From an uncultured Alistipes sp. (lineage in GTDB: Bacteria; Bacteroidota; Bacteroidia; Bacteroidales; Rikenellaceae): a stretch of DNA of 64,000 nt. The position numbers were made by a program, and so were the translations under genes. The notes under the pieces are model-generated. The model was not told where the DNA came from. It searched no databases and saw nothing but the letters and a program-made list of their open reading frames with translations. Positions 55,149 through 64,000 of this stretch are shown here, piece after piece (the stretch's first letter is position 1; every line of letters starts with the position of its first letter). Where the stretch lies: NCBI GenBank assembly GCA_949283205.1, contig CASDSD010000028.1, positions 1 through 64,000 of the forward strand, written 5' to 3'.

Positions 55149-56759
55149 CTATTTCACGAGCGTATATGTTATTTCGAGCCGAATGCTTGCGGGGTTGAGG
55201 GTGTATTCGCCGCCCTGTATCACCGAGCGGCTGAAAGTGTACTGATCGTATGCCGAGGGGCCGACATATATTGTCGTTCCGGGAACCTCCGAGTAGTCTA
55301 TCTCGCCGTTGCTGCCGGGTTCGAGCTTCAGCACTTCGTTTACGATGGTCTGTATGTATGACGATATGTTCATGTTGTAGCACCCGAGGCTGCGGTTTAT
55401 GTAGCCGCCGTATGCGAGCGTGCCCGAAGACTCGTAGGTGTACATGTAGTCTGCCACGGGCGTCAGCTGCTTGTAGTTCGTGTAGAGTCCCAGCCGCGGG
55501 AGCGACTTCTCGTATGTCTCGGCCATGGCTATGGGGTCGAGTTTCGTGTAGTCGTAGTCCGACTTCTCGAAGTATATGGTGAGGCTGGCCTGGTTGATGG
55601 CTGCGGCCGTGTAGTCGGTGTCGCCGCTGTGTATGTTGCGCAGCGAGGCGAGGAACTCGTCCGTGAACTTCAGCTCGGTGAGGATTCCGCCGCAACCCTC
55701 TACATATCCCAGCTGTACCTGGTCGCGGTTCTGCTCGTTCTCGTTGAACTTGACGAAGGCGAAATCCGAATCGGTGTAGTCGAAGGTGATGTTGTTGGCG
55801 CTGACGTTGCCGCACTGTGCGCTCTCGAGATAGAAGTAGTACAGTCTGTCGAGCGTGTCGGCGATGATGTCGGGGTCGGGTCCGTTGCTGCGGTTGCGGC
55901 CGAAGAGCTCGAAGCCCGTAGACGAGGGGTCAAAGGCGAATACCGATCCTTCGCCTTCGGCTATCGACGTTTCTGCCGGTTCGATGTAGAGTCCCTTGAA
56001 CGTGTGTATGAATGCCGAATCGGAGCTGTAGGCCTCGACGTTGTGCGTGGCCATGCCGTCCCAGTCGCTGTCCTCGGTGTTGATGCACCATATCCTGTCG
56101 ACGAAGTCCTTGGTCAGGGGCGTCTCCTGCATGCGTACCGATGTCGACGAGGGATATACGCCCTTGTCGGGATCGGGGAAGTTGAATGTGAAGACGGGCT
56201 GCGCGTCGGCTTTGATGTGTCCCTGCTTGCGGGCGTCGTACGAGATATAGAATGTCGAGTCCTCCGACTCTTCGTTTACGAGGTCCGACGTGAGCAGATA
56301 GACATTGTACTTTATTGGCTTTGTGGAGTCTCCGGCGAAGGTGTCCACCGAGAAGCGGAACATTGCCGAGTCGTATACGGGGCGGAATCCGAAGCCCACG
56401 GTATCGACGACGCCGTTCATGAAGGTGAACTGGCTGGCGAAGGCCATGCGGCGCATGCCGAAGCGCGGGTCGTTCTGCAGTCCGAGGTACAGTTTTCCGA
56501 GCGATGACGATATGAGCGAATCGGTGCGGTAGAGGCGCGTCTCGAAGATCTGGCAGGGGGTATCCTCCTGGTCGGCCTCGGTCAGTTTGCCGCCGCTGTA
56601 TAAGCGATAGCGCATCTTCATCTGCTGGTTTCCCGGGGCGAGCTCCTCGCCCAGCGTGTAGTCGGCGGTTGTGGTGCATCCGCCGAGAGTCGCAACGGCC
56701 GCCACGGCCAGGACCGCTGCGGCGGAGAAGATGCGGCGTAATCTATTGCAGTTCTTCAT
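55149..56759 (-). CDS. DUF4270 family lipoprotein
   Basis: The 536-residue protein starts MKNCNRLRR and has a lipoprotein signal with a hydrophobic run ending LGGC. The rest is beta-rich with regular tyrosine/serine segments and ends in ITYTLVK. This layout, with glgA upstream, matches the DUF4270 family of Bacteroidota, whose function is unknown. The ATG at 56759 is chosen and overlaps the end of glgA by 17 bases, so the two genes are coupled. Confidence 0.85.
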   Translation of the reverse strand: MKNCNRLRRIFSAAAVLAVAAVATLGGCTTTADYTLGEELAPGNQQMKMRYRLYSGGKLTEADQEDTPCQIFETRLYRTDSLISSSLGKLYLGLQNDPRFGMRRMAFASQFTFMNGVVDTVGFGFRPVYDSAMFRFSVDTFAGDSTKPIKYNVYLLTSDLVNEESEDSTFYISYDARKQGHIKADAQPVFTFNFPDPDKGVYPSSTSVRMQETPLTKDFVDRIWCINTEDSDWDGMATHNVEAYSSDSAFIHTFKGLYIEPAETSIAEGEGSVFAFDPSSTGFELFGRNRSNGPDPDIIADTLDRLYYFYLESAQCGNVSANNITFDYTDSDFAFVKFNENEQNRDQVQLGYVEGCGGILTELKFTDEFLASLRNIHSGDTDYTAAAINQASLTIYFEKSDYDYTKLDPIAMAETYEKSLPRLGLYTNYKQLTPVADYMYTYESSGTLAYGGYINRSLGCYNMNISSYIQTIVNEVLKLEPGSNGEIDYSEVPGTTIYVGPSAYDQYTFSRSVIQGGEYTLNPASIRLEITYTLVK

Positions 56760-57552
56760 AGAATCTGTTGTAATTGTCGAAAAAGTCCTCATCGTCGGGC
56801 TTGCGGTATTCGAGTACGGGTTTTCCGCTCTGGCGGGCGTACTCGACCAGCTGCTGCGAAGCCTCGGCCGAATCGACGGTTATGCCGTCGGCATAATCAA
56901 TAACGAAGCGATAGAGATTTTCGTATGAAGGAGTTGCCAGAATGGCAAGTTTTTCATCCCTGACCCCCTCGTTGGCGATCTTTTGTGCGAAGAGCGCGTC
57001 GAGAGGCTCTGCAAAACGGTCTGCGGCGAGCGACACGACGATCTTGACGTCGCGGAAGAGCGGGTCGTCGTTGAAGACCTTCTTCAGGTATATGGGCACC
57101 ACGGCCGACATCCACCCCATGCAATGTACCACCGTGGGCGACCAGTTGAGCTTGCGCACGGTCTCCAGCACGCCGCGGGCAAAGAATATGGCTCTTTCGT
57201 CGTTGTCGGGGAATGGTGCATCGTCGCTGTCGTTGAGGACGGCCTTGCGTGCGAAGTAGTCGTCGTTGTCGATAAAGTATATCTGTATCCGCGCGGCGGG
57301 TATCGACGCCACCTTGATTATGAGCTGGTGGTCGTTGTCGTCGATTATGAGGTTCATCCCCGAGAGGCGTATCACCTCATGGAGCTGGTTGCGCCGCTCG
57401 TTGATGCACCCGTAGCGGGGCATGAACGTGCGGATCTCGTTGCCGCGCTCCTGCATTGCCTGCACGAGGCGCCGGCTCAGACCCGAAAGTTCGCTCTCCG
57501 GCAAGTAGGGCATGATCTCCTGACATACGTAAAGTATCTTGCGTGAAGCCAT
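56743..57552 (-). CDS. glgA: Single-domain glycogen/starch synthase-like protein
   Basis: The 269-residue protein corresponds to the N-terminal GT5 domain only (KILYVCQEIMPYLPESELS, TFMPRYGCINERRNQLHEVI, VVHCMGWMSAVVPIYLK). The usual C-terminal half with the second nucleotide-sugar domain is absent, as is common for this linkage in Bacteroidales. Whether it is active as a synthase is unclear; it may be a partner or regulator. It has its own -7 box upstream and overlaps the DUF4270 gene. Confidence 0.85.
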   Translation of the reverse strand: MASRKILYVCQEIMPYLPESELSGLSRRLVQAMQERGNEIRTFMPRYGCINERRNQLHEVIRLSGMNLIIDDNDHQLIIKVASIPAARIQIYFIDNDDYFARKAVLNDSDDAPFPDNDERAIFFARGVLETVRKLNWSPTVVHCMGWMSAVVPIYLKKVFNDDPLFRDVKIVVSLAADRFAEPLDALFAQKIANEGVRDEKLAILATPSYENLYRFVIDYADGITVDSAEASQQLVEYARQSGKPVLEYRKPDDEDFFDNYNRFYEELQ

Positions 57553-57579
57553 AACTTTTGGGGTAATTTACATTCTTTG

Positions 57580-57587
57580 CAAAGATA
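57580..57587 (-). promoter_or_regulatory. Promoter -7 box of glgA-DUF4270
   Basis: On the minus strand TATCTTTG fits TAnnTTTG, 27 bases before the glgA start and just after the queA stop, so the glgA pair can be transcribed on its own. Confidence 0.6.
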
Positions 57588-57598
57588 CGAAATTTTTT

Positions 57599-58648
57599 CT
57601 AAAGAATCAGCATGGCGTCGCCGTAAGTGCCGAAACGGTACCCCTCCTCCTTGGCCACCTTGTAAGCGTTCATGACCAGGTCGTAGCCGCCGAATGCCGC
57701 CACCATCATCAGCTGTGTCGAGTAGGGGAGATGGAAATTGGACACCATTGCGTCGCCCACGGTGAAGTCGTAGGGGTGGAAGATGAACTTGTTTGTCCAC
57801 CCCTCCATGGGTTTGATCATGCCGTTCGTCGAGACGGCGGTCTCGACGGCGCGCATGACTGTCGTGCCTATGATCACCACCTTGTGGTGGTCGCGTTTTG
57901 CGGCGTTGACCTTCTCTGCGGCCTCCTCCGTCACGAAGAACTGCTCGGAGTCCATCTTGTGCTTCGAGAGGTCCTCCACGTCCACCGTACGGAAGTTGCC
58001 CAGGCCCACGTGCAGCGTGATGAAGGCCGAGTCGATGCCCTTGATCTCCATGCGCTTGAGTAGGTGCTTCGAGAAGTGCATGCCTGCCGTAGGAGCCGCC
58101 ACGGCGCCCTCGTGCTTGGCGAAGATTGTCTGGTAACGCTCGGTATCCTCCGGCTCGACCTTCTCGCGCACCCAGCGCGGCAGGGGCGTCTCGCCCAGGC
58201 GGTAGAGCGCCGCCTTGAACTCGTCGTACGAGCCGTCGAAGAGGAACCGGAGCGTGCGGCCGCGCGAGGTGGTGTTGTCGATCACCTCGGCGCCCATCAT
58301 GTCGTCGTCACCGAAATAGAGCTTGTTGCCGATACGTATCTTGCGGGCGGGATCCACCAGCACGTCCCACAGGCGCAGGTCGCGGTTGAGTTCGCGCAGC
58401 AGGAATATTTCGATCTCGGCGCCCGTCTTCTCCTTGTTTCCGTAGAGGCGTGCGGGGAATACCTTCGTGTCATTGAAGACGAAGATGTCCTTCTCCTCGA
58501 AATAGTCGATTATGTCCTTGAATATGCGGTGTTCGATGGCACCCGTGGCACGGTTTATCACCATCAGCCGCGCCTCGTCGCGGTTCTCGGCCGGATATTT
58601 GGCCAGCATGTCGGGCGTGAAATCGTACCCGTATTGAGACAGCTTCAT
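57599..58648 (-). CDS. queA: tRNA preQ1 ribosyltransferase-isomerase
   Basis: QueA moves ribosyl from SAM to preQ1 in tRNA to give epoxyqueuosine. The 349-residue protein has [16 protein letters not shown] at the N-terminus and the [11 protein letters not shown] motif. [11 protein letters not shown] and a C-terminal [15 protein letters not shown] segment follow. It is the last gene of the ftsX-DUF3098-uppP-truB-queA series. Confidence 0.96.
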   Translation of the reverse strand: MKLSQYGYDFTPDMLAKYPAENRDEARLMVINRATGAIEHRIFKDIIDYFEEKDIFVFNDTKVFPARLYGNKEKTGAEIEIFLLRELNRDLRLWDVLVDPARKIRIGNKLYFGDDDMMGAEVIDNTTSRGRTLRFLFDGSYDEFKAALYRLGETPLPRWVREKVEPEDTERYQTIFAKHEGAVAAPTAGMHFSKHLLKRMEIKGIDSAFITLHVGLGNFRTVDVEDLSKHKMDSEQFFVTEEAAEKVNAAKRDHHKVVIIGTTVMRAVETAVSTNGMIKPMEGWTNKFIFHPYDFTVGDAMVSNFHLPYSTQLMMVAAFGGYDLVMNAYKVAKEEGYRFGTYGDAMLIL

Positions 58649-58702
58649 ATTTTTATGACTTTACAATGGTCCGGAAAGACACAAATATCAATATATAATA
58701 CG

Positions 58703-59428
58703 TTATTTTCCGGATTTTGTTTCATATTGCGACAGCTTTTCGAGGAAAAAGTCAAGATTCATCGCCTCCTCGACGCGGAACCCGCCGCTGCGCGTGCGGC
58801 GCAGCGCCGTAAGGTATGCTCCGCTGCCGAGCGCCTCGCCTATCTCGGCCGCAAGGGAGCGGATATATGTGCCGCGGCTGCAGCGTACGCGTATGTCCAT
58901 GTGCGGCAGCTCGAAACGCGTCATCTCCATCTCGTATATGTTCACCAGGGCCTTGCGTACGGGGGCCTCCTCGCCCGCGCGGGCCATCTCGTATGCGCGC
59001 ACGCCGTCGATCTTCTTGGCCGAGTATACGGGGGGCATCTGCAGCCGCTCCCCCGTGAGGCTGCGCAGCGCCTCGCAGGCCGCCTCGCGCGTGATGTGTT
59101 CGTACGGATAGCGGCGGTCTATCGGGTGTTCCATGTCGAAGCTCGGGGTCGTCGCCCCCAGCTCCAATGAGGCCGTGTACTCCTTCTCCTCGGCCTGGAA
59201 GGTGTCGACCATCTTCGTGGCGCGGCCGATGCAGACGATCAGTACGCCCGTGGCCAGGGGGTCGAGCGTACCGGCGTGCCCCACCTTGATCTTCTTGTAC
59301 CCTTTTTTGTTCAGGGTGAACTTTATCTTGCGTACCACGTCGGCCGAGGTCCAGCGCAGCGGTTTGTCGATGACGGCGACATAGCCTTCGGCGAAGTCCA
59401 CTCCGCCAAGGTCGAGAGTCTGTTCCAT
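58703..59428 (-). CDS. truB: tRNA pseudouridine-55 synthase
   Basis: TruB makes pseudouridine 55 in tRNA. The 241-residue protein has the catalytic aspartate in [15 protein letters not shown], then [19 protein letters not shown] and [16 protein letters not shown]. It lies 7 bases after uppP and 54 before queA. Confidence 0.97.
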   Translation of the reverse strand: MEQTLDLGGVDFAEGYVAVIDKPLRWTSADVVRKIKFTLNKKGYKKIKVGHAGTLDPLATGVLIVCIGRATKMVDTFQAEEKEYTASLELGATTPSFDMEHPIDRRYPYEHITREAACEALRSLTGERLQMPPVYSAKKIDGVRAYEMARAGEEAPVRKALVNIYEMEMTRFELPHMDIRVRCSRGTYIRSLAAEIGEALGSGAYLTALRRTRSGGFRVEEAMNLDFFLEKLSQYETKSGK

Positions 59429-59435
59429 GCAGGTG

Positions 59436-60218
59436 TTATGCGAATGATCCTATGAGGGTTATGGCGCCTATGGCGGCGCAGTATATGGCGAAATATATGA
59501 GTTTGCCGCGTTTGACGATCTCGATCATGAACTTGCAGGCGGCGCATCCCACCAAGAACGAGGAGAGGAATCCGGCCACGAGGGGCAGGGTCTCGACGCT
59601 GCCGCCGAAGTCGCCCTTCATGAGGTCGAGCAGGGCGTTGCCCAGAATCGGGGGCAGCACCATGAGGAACGAGAACTGCGCCATCTCCTCCTTTCGGTTT
59701 CCGAGCAGCAGGCCCGTGGCTATTGTCGTACCCGAGCGCGACAGTCCCGGCATGGTGGCCGCAGCCTGTGCCAAGCCGATGATGAAGGCGTCGCGGTACG
59801 ATATCTCCTGCTTGCTGCGGGGCTTGGCGTAGTATGCGAAGGTGAGCAGCACGGCCGTGAGCAGCAGCATTGCTCCCACCACTGTAAGCGAGGCGAAGGC
59901 GGCCTCGATGTAGTCGATGAATAGGAGGCCGACGATTCCCACGGGAACCATCGAGATGATGATCTTGACGATATACCGCTGGTCGTCGTTGTAGGGTTTG
60001 GAGAACAGCCCCGTGAAGAGGTGCTTGATAGTCCCCCACAGCACTACGATGGTGCTGAGGACGGTGGCTACGTGGAGCGAGAGGTCGAACGTGACGTTGT
60101 TCTCCATCTCTATCCCGAGCAGCTCCTTGGCTATCTGCAGGTGCCCGCTGCTCGAGACGGGCAGAAACTCGGTGAGGCCCTGGACCGCACCGAGAAGAAT
60201 GGCGTCGATTATTGACAT
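59436..60218 (-). CDS. uppP: Undecaprenyl-diphosphatase
   Basis: UppP (BacA) recycles undecaprenyl diphosphate for wall synthesis. The 260-residue membrane protein has [11 protein letters not shown] near residue 17 and [17 protein letters not shown] in the second half, the two active-site motifs. The ATG at 60218 ([10 protein letters not shown]) is chosen; an upstream open stretch has no family match. It lies between DUF3098 and truB. Confidence 0.96.
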   Translation of the reverse strand: MSIIDAILLGAVQGLTEFLPVSSSGHLQIAKELLGIEMENNVTFDLSLHVATVLSTIVVLWGTIKHLFTGLFSKPYNDDQRYIVKIIISMVPVGIVGLLFIDYIEAAFASLTVVGAMLLLTAVLLTFAYYAKPRSKQEISYRDAFIIGLAQAAATMPGLSRSGTTIATGLLLGNRKEEMAQFSFLMVLPPILGNALLDLMKGDFGGSVETLPLVAGFLSSFLVGCAACKFMIEIVKRGKLIYFAIYCAAIGAITLIGSFA

Positions 60219-60423
60219 GGGTTTTTCTGGGGTTTGTTCATTGTGCAATGGTGCCCGCCGCCTCTTTTGCTCTCCGCGCATTGCCGGGGCGGAGTGACTG
60301 CCGGCGGCCGTGGCGGGTTTCATGGCGCGGCGCGTGTCGCTGCGCACCGTCGGGCTGCTCCGTTAGTGCTTCTGCCGTGGGCGCGGAGCGACGGGTGAGG
60401 CCGTGCGGGACGTGTCGCGGGGG

Positions 60424-60693
60424 TTAAAAACGCTTCAGCAGGGCGTATATCTCGAATGCGAAGCCCCCGACGACGAGAATGGGTGCGAGCGTTATTCTGC
60501 GCCACGAGAACATGGCGTAGTTGAACTCGTCGGGCGAGTCGCTTGCGCCGCCGCACATGAGTACCATCCCTATGATTATGACGATGAATCCCGCCAGCAG
60601 CAGGATATAGTTTTTCATCGTGACGGGCATCCGGTCATCGTTCTTGTCGGTTGCGCCGTCGAATTTGGCGCGCAGTTTTTCTGTCGGCTTCAT
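60424..60693 (-). CDS. DUF3098 family membrane protein
   Basis: The 89-residue protein starts MKPTEKLRAKF, has two membrane segments with a CGGASDSPDEFNYAMFSWRR connecting part, and ends in YALLKRF. This matches DUF3098, a small Bacteroidota family usually found next to ftsX and uppP. Function is unknown; a role near the division or wall machinery is inferred. A longer open frame upstream contains the promoter and is rejected. Confidence 0.88.
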   Translation of the reverse strand: MKPTEKLRAKFDGATDKNDDRMPVTMKNYILLLAGFIVIIIGMVLMCGGASDSPDEFNYAMFSWRRITLAPILVVGGFAFEIYALLKRF

Positions 60694-60808
60694 TGTGGCT
60701 CTTGTCGAATATGGCGTTGTCGTATGTATGGTTCTGTGCGGTGGGAACGGTGCCGGCATGCGGCGGCTGTGGCCGGGGCGTGGCGCTGGCGGTTCCCGTT
60801 GCAATCCG

Positions 60809-60840
60809 CAAAGGTAATCATTATCGGCGTAATACGCAAA
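60809..60840 (-). promoter_or_regulatory. Complete promoter inside the ftsX-uppP series
   Basis: On the minus strand TTTG (60840-60837) and TACCTTTG (60816-60809) are separated by 20 bases. It lies between ftsX and DUF3098, so DUF3098-uppP-truB-queA can be transcribed on their own, with a leader of about 110 bases. Confidence 0.8.
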
Positions 60841-60883
60841 CCCGATGCCGTTTGGGCGGTGCTGCGGGAGCGTGGCGCGCGGA

Positions 60884-61759
60884 TCAGTAGAGGAAGATCT
60901 TGTTCGACTTCATGTTGACGAACTTGTTCACGGCGAAGGCGGTGAAGAGCAGCGATATGGCTACGCCGCAGAGGATCATGCCGCCCACGGTGGCGCCTAT
61001 CTGTACGAGCTGCGTCGAGGCGGTGATTTCGGGCATGGTGCCGCTCAGGGCCGCTATCGAGCCGCCGAAGAGGATGCTTGCCGTCACTCCGGCCCATATC
61101 CCCTGCTTGGCGGCGGCGCCGAGGAAGGGGCGCATGATGTAACCTTTAGTGGCCCCGACGAGCTTGAAGGTGTTGATCAGGTAGCGGCGCGAGAATATCG
61201 CCAGGCGTATGGTGTTGTTGAGCAGTATGAGCGATATGATGAGCAGCGCGCCGCCGAATGCCGTCAGCACGACGGTGATCTTGGTTATCGTGGCGTGCAG
61301 GCGCTCTATTGTCGCGGCGGGGTAGGCCACATATACGACCCCTTCGACGGCGGCCATGCGGTCGGCCACGGCGTCGAGCGAGGCGCGGTCGGGGGCCGAC
61401 ACCGACACCTCGAAGCTGTTGCGCAGCGGGTTGTCCTGGATTATCTGCTCGATCTCGGCCTCGAACATGCGGCGGAACTCCTCGTCGTTGATCTTTTCCT
61501 CTTTGTCGGCGTACTGTACGGCCACGACGCCCTCTATGGCCAGGAGTTGCTGCTCGATTCGTTTTCTGGCGCTCTCGTCGACGTTGTCGTCCAGCTCGGC
61601 CGAGAGGGCTATGCCGTAGCGCAGGTCGCGTGCCGTGCGCAGGGCCGTGGTGAGCATGTACCCGACCGATCCCATGAGGAAGAGCACCAGCGCGATGCTC
61701 ACGGTCGATACCACATATGAGCGGCGTACCTTACGCCGCAGTCGTTTGTCGTCTCTCAT
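60884..61759 (-). CDS. ftsX: Cell division protein FtsX
   Basis: FtsX is the membrane partner of FtsE and controls cell wall hydrolases. The 291-residue protein has one N-terminal membrane segment, an extracytoplasmic domain of about 120 residues, and three more membrane segments in a typical order, with FSRRYLINTFKLVGATKGYIM at the cytoplasmic loop. No ftsE gene is adjacent. Its start overlaps the gene upstream by 29 bases. Confidence 0.93.
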   Translation of the reverse strand: MRDDKRLRRKVRRSYVVSTVSIALVLFLMGSVGYMLTTALRTARDLRYGIALSAELDDNVDESARKRIEQQLLAIEGVVAVQYADKEEKINDEEFRRMFEAEIEQIIQDNPLRNSFEVSVSAPDRASLDAVADRMAAVEGVVYVAYPAATIERLHATITKITVVLTAFGGALLIISLILLNNTIRLAIFSRRYLINTFKLVGATKGYIMRPFLGAAAKQGIWAGVTASILFGGSIAALSGTMPEITASTQLVQIGATVGGMILCGVAISLLFTAFAVNKFVNMKSNKIFLY

Positions 61760-64000
61760 TTCGTATGCAGAGTATTACGGTTATGATGAATGTTGCGAGT
61801 ACCGCCAGCGAGAATATCAGCGTGACGGCCTCGACGGCACCCCAGTTCGGGGCGCGGTAGCGCCATTCGATGACGTGTTCGCCTGCGGGGATCTCGAGTG
61901 CGCGCAGGATGTAGTCGGCACGCAGGGGGCGCACCTCCTCCCCGTCGATGTATGCGCGCCACCCCTCGCGGGTGTATATCTCGGAGAAGACGGCCAGCGC
62001 GTCCCCCTCCGTGCTGGAGGTGTAGCGCAGGTAGTTGGGCCGGTACTCGTCGAGGGTGACGGTGCCGTCGGCGAAGTTGTAGTTCGCGGGCAGGAACTCT
62101 TCGCTCATGACGGCCTCGCGTTTGGTGTCGACCTGCCCCGTCAGCGAGATCTCCTCCTCGGGCGAGGAGGCGCGTACGACGCTTTGCACGGTCCATGCGG
62201 CGCCGTTTGCCGTGGGGCGCGTGGCGACGTCGCCGGCGGTGGCCGAGGGGCCTATCACGTAGCGTACGTTGAGCATGTCGAGCGCCCCTTCATGCCCCTG
62301 CGAGAGGTAGCGGTCGATCATGTCCTGGTAACGCGAGAGTTTGGCACCGTGGTAGCCTCCCACCGAGCGGTGGAAGTATGACGTGGTGGCGTCGTTGAAG
62401 GTCGAGACCGAGGTGTTGAGGACGCGGTATGCGGGGTCCTTGTCCTGCATGATGAGTTTGTCGGCCTCGGTTGGCGTTATGCGCGCCTCGCGTGCCGGCA
62501 TGAAGTTCTTCCACGAGAGGTATCTGGTGTCTATCGTGAGCAGGTCGGCCGTCACGATCACAGCCAGGACGATGCACAGCACCTTGCCGTTCCGTATGAT
62601 CGTGCCGCGTATGTAGAGCATCAGCGCGGCGGCTGCGGCGGCGATGAAGAGGAGCGAGCGCCATGCGTCGGCGCGCATCACCGCGGCGCGTTCGTCGGCC
62701 ATTGCCGAGGCGACGCTCCATCCCATCTGCTCGTGCGCGCCCTGACGGACATACTCTTCTCCGCCCTGTTCGAGGAGCATCTGTCGGAACTGCTCCGTGA
62801 GAGAGGCTCCGTCATGCTGCATCCCGAAGTCGAAGAGCGAGCGGCCGCCCGCGATGAGTATGAGCAGCAGCGCGCCGCATATCGCGGCGGAGCGTACGAC
62901 GGCGCGGGAGAGCCTCTTGCGGTCGATGTCGCCGCTGCGGTTCATGATGATGCCGATGCCGAGGGCCGCGAGCAGCGGCAGGGTCCACTGCGCCACCACG
63001 AGGGCCATCGAGACGGTACGGAACTTGTTGTATCCGGGCAGGCAGCGCATGAGCAGTTCGGTGAACCACATCATGTTGCTGCCCCATGCCATGAAGAGCG
63101 TGAGGAGCGTGACGGCGACGATCCACCACCTTTGGCGGTTCGGCAGCAGGAAGAGCGCCGTGAGGGCGAGGAATATGACTGCGGCGCCGAGGTATGTGGG
63201 GCCTGCCGTGTATGGCTGGTCGCCCCAGTAGCGGGGCATGTATTGCGCGGCCTGCTCCATGCCGTAGGGGCGCAGGGAGTCGGCCACGGGGCCGTCGGCG
63301 GCGAAGGTGTCGCTCGAGGCGCCGCCCATGAGGTCGGGCACGAGGGTGTTGAGCGTTTCGGCCTTGCCGTAGCTCCACGCCGTGGCATACTGCAGGTCGA
63401 GGCCCTCGTCTCCGTGCGCCCCCTCGGCCACGAGTTCCGATCCGCCGCGCGTGGTCTCCTTCGTGTGCTGCCACGTGTACCACAGCGGGGCGAAGTTCGA
63501 TCCCACGGCGGCGATTCCCGCCGCGATCAGCAGCGCCGTTCGCCGTGCGAAGTCGCGGCCGCGCTTCGAGCGCAGGGCGACGATGCCCTCGCTTATCCAG
63601 AGGGCGGCCATGGCCAGGGCGAAGTAGTATGTTATCTGGGGGTGGTTGGCCCCGATCTCGAGCGAGGTGAAGAGCGCCGTGAGGGCGGCTCCGGCCCATG
63701 CGTTCCGGCGCAGCGTGCAGTATGTGCCTGCGAGCATGAGGGGCGCGTATACGAGTGCCCACATCTTGGTGATGTGCCCGGCGCCGATGATGAGCATGAA
63801 GTACGTGGAGAATCCGTATGCGAGGGCGGCGACGAGTCCCACCCAGGGCGAGAGCCCGAAGAGGAGCATGGCCACCCACATTGCCGTCATCGAGAAGAAG
63901 AGGAACGAAGCGGGCGTGTCGACCACCTTTACGATCTTGCCTATCGTGCCCTTTACGGCCTGTGCGGGGTATTTTACGTTTATGAGGAATGCGGGCATTC
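61731..64000 (-). CDS. YfhO-like membrane protein, cut by the window edge
   Basis: At least 755 residues are visible with the N-terminus beyond the window. Many membrane segments fill the first two thirds. The C-terminal part has the EGWRAYIDGEEVRPLRADY-type segment and the AGEHVIEWRYRAP end that mark YfhO-like membrane proteins, which are related to GT-C glycosyltransferases. The substrate is not known. Its end overlaps the ftsX start by 29 bases, so ftsX is likely co-transcribed with it. Confidence 0.88.
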   Translation of the reverse strand, partial: MPAFLINVKYPAQAVKGTIGKIVKVVDTPASFLFFSMTAMWVAMLLFGLSPWVGLVAALAYGFSTYFMLIIGAGHITKMWALVYAPLMLAGTYCTLRRNAWAGAALTALFTSLEIGANHPQITYYFALAMAALWISEGIVALRSKRGRDFARRTALLIAAGIAAVGSNFAPLWYTWQHTKETTRGGSELVAEGAHGDEGLDLQYATAWSYGKAETLNTLVPDLMGGASSDTFAADGPVADSLRPYGMEQAAQYMPRYWGDQPYTAGPTYLGAAVIFLALTALFLLPNRQRWWIVAVTLLTLFMAWGSNMMWFTELLMRCLPGYNKFRTVSMALVVAQWTLPLLAALGIGIIMNRSGDIDRKRLSRAVVRSAAICGALLLILIAGGRSLFDFGMQHDGASLTEQFRQMLLEQGGEEYVRQGAHEQMGWSVASAMADERAAVMRADAWRSLLFIAAAAAALMLYIRGTIIRNGKVLCIVLAVIVTADLLTIDTRYLSWKNFMPAREARITPTEADKLIMQDKDPAYRVLNTSVSTFNDATTSYFHRSVGGYHGAKLSRYQDMIDRYLSQGHEGALDMLNVRYVIGPSATAGDVATRPTANGAAWTVQSVVRASSPEEEISLTGQVDTKREAVMSEEFLPANYNFADGTVTLDEYRPNYLRYTSSTEGDALAVFSEIYTREGWRAYIDGEEVRPLRADYILRALEIPAGEHVIEWRYRAPNWGAVEAVTLIFSLAVLATFIITVILCIRNERRQTTAA

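Overview
The window is a gene-dense stretch of a Bacteroidota chromosome. Several signs place it in the order Bacteroidales: promoters of the TTTG / TAnnTTTG type, zinc-free S14 and L36, DUF4270, DUF4465, DUF3098 and GldE families, a single-domain glycogen synthase, and the linkage ftsX-DUF3098-uppP-truB-queA. The fairly high GC content would suit an Alistipes-like Rikenellaceae member, but that placement is inference. I see no rRNA, tRNA, CRISPR array, insertion sequence or prophage. No complete new defence or metabolic system is visible.

Region 1 (about 278-19282, plus strand) is the str-S10-spc-alpha ribosomal supercluster: rpsL to rplQ, with fusA, secY, map, infA and rpoA. It is not compact throughout. 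A hairpin lies between rpsJ and rplC. A 661-bp gap with a terminator-like hairpin and a new promoter separates rpsN from rpsH. A 24-bp tandem repeat fills the rpsH-rplF gap. The hairpins at 3712 and 10164 share arms and flanks, so they look like two copies of one element.

Region 2 (19414-22920, minus) holds an MgtC-family membrane protein and a NatA/NatB-like ABC exporter. Region 3 (23054-30525, plus) starts with a cobalamin riboswitch in front of a DUF4465 lipoprotein. It continues with a secreted hypothetical protein, galE, a small outer-membrane barrel, an exported Asp/Glu-racemase-like protein, and the L25-pth pair. Region 4 (30547-32601, minus) carries a YitT-type membrane protein and a radical SAM protein.

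Region 5 (32777-51245, plus) has a thioredoxin-fold lipoprotein and then priA, comF, dnaB and comM, which are DNA restart and uptake functions. Next comes the distal half of the division/cell-wall cluster (murG, murC, ftsQ, ftsA, ftsZ). Its FtsQ carries a charged helical insertion. GldE, a phosphopantetheinyl transferase and a MATE exporter follow. The MATE mRNA appears to be leaderless or nearly so.

Region 6 (51530-64000, minus) carries a C1 peptidase, topA, a DUF4270 lipoprotein overlapping glgA, and the queA, truB, uppP, DUF3098 and ftsX genes. It ends in a YfhO-like membrane protein cut by the window edge. Most of the window is housekeeping. The items most worth a second look are the non-coding insertions in the ribosomal cluster, the riboswitch-lipoprotein unit and the FtsQ insertion.
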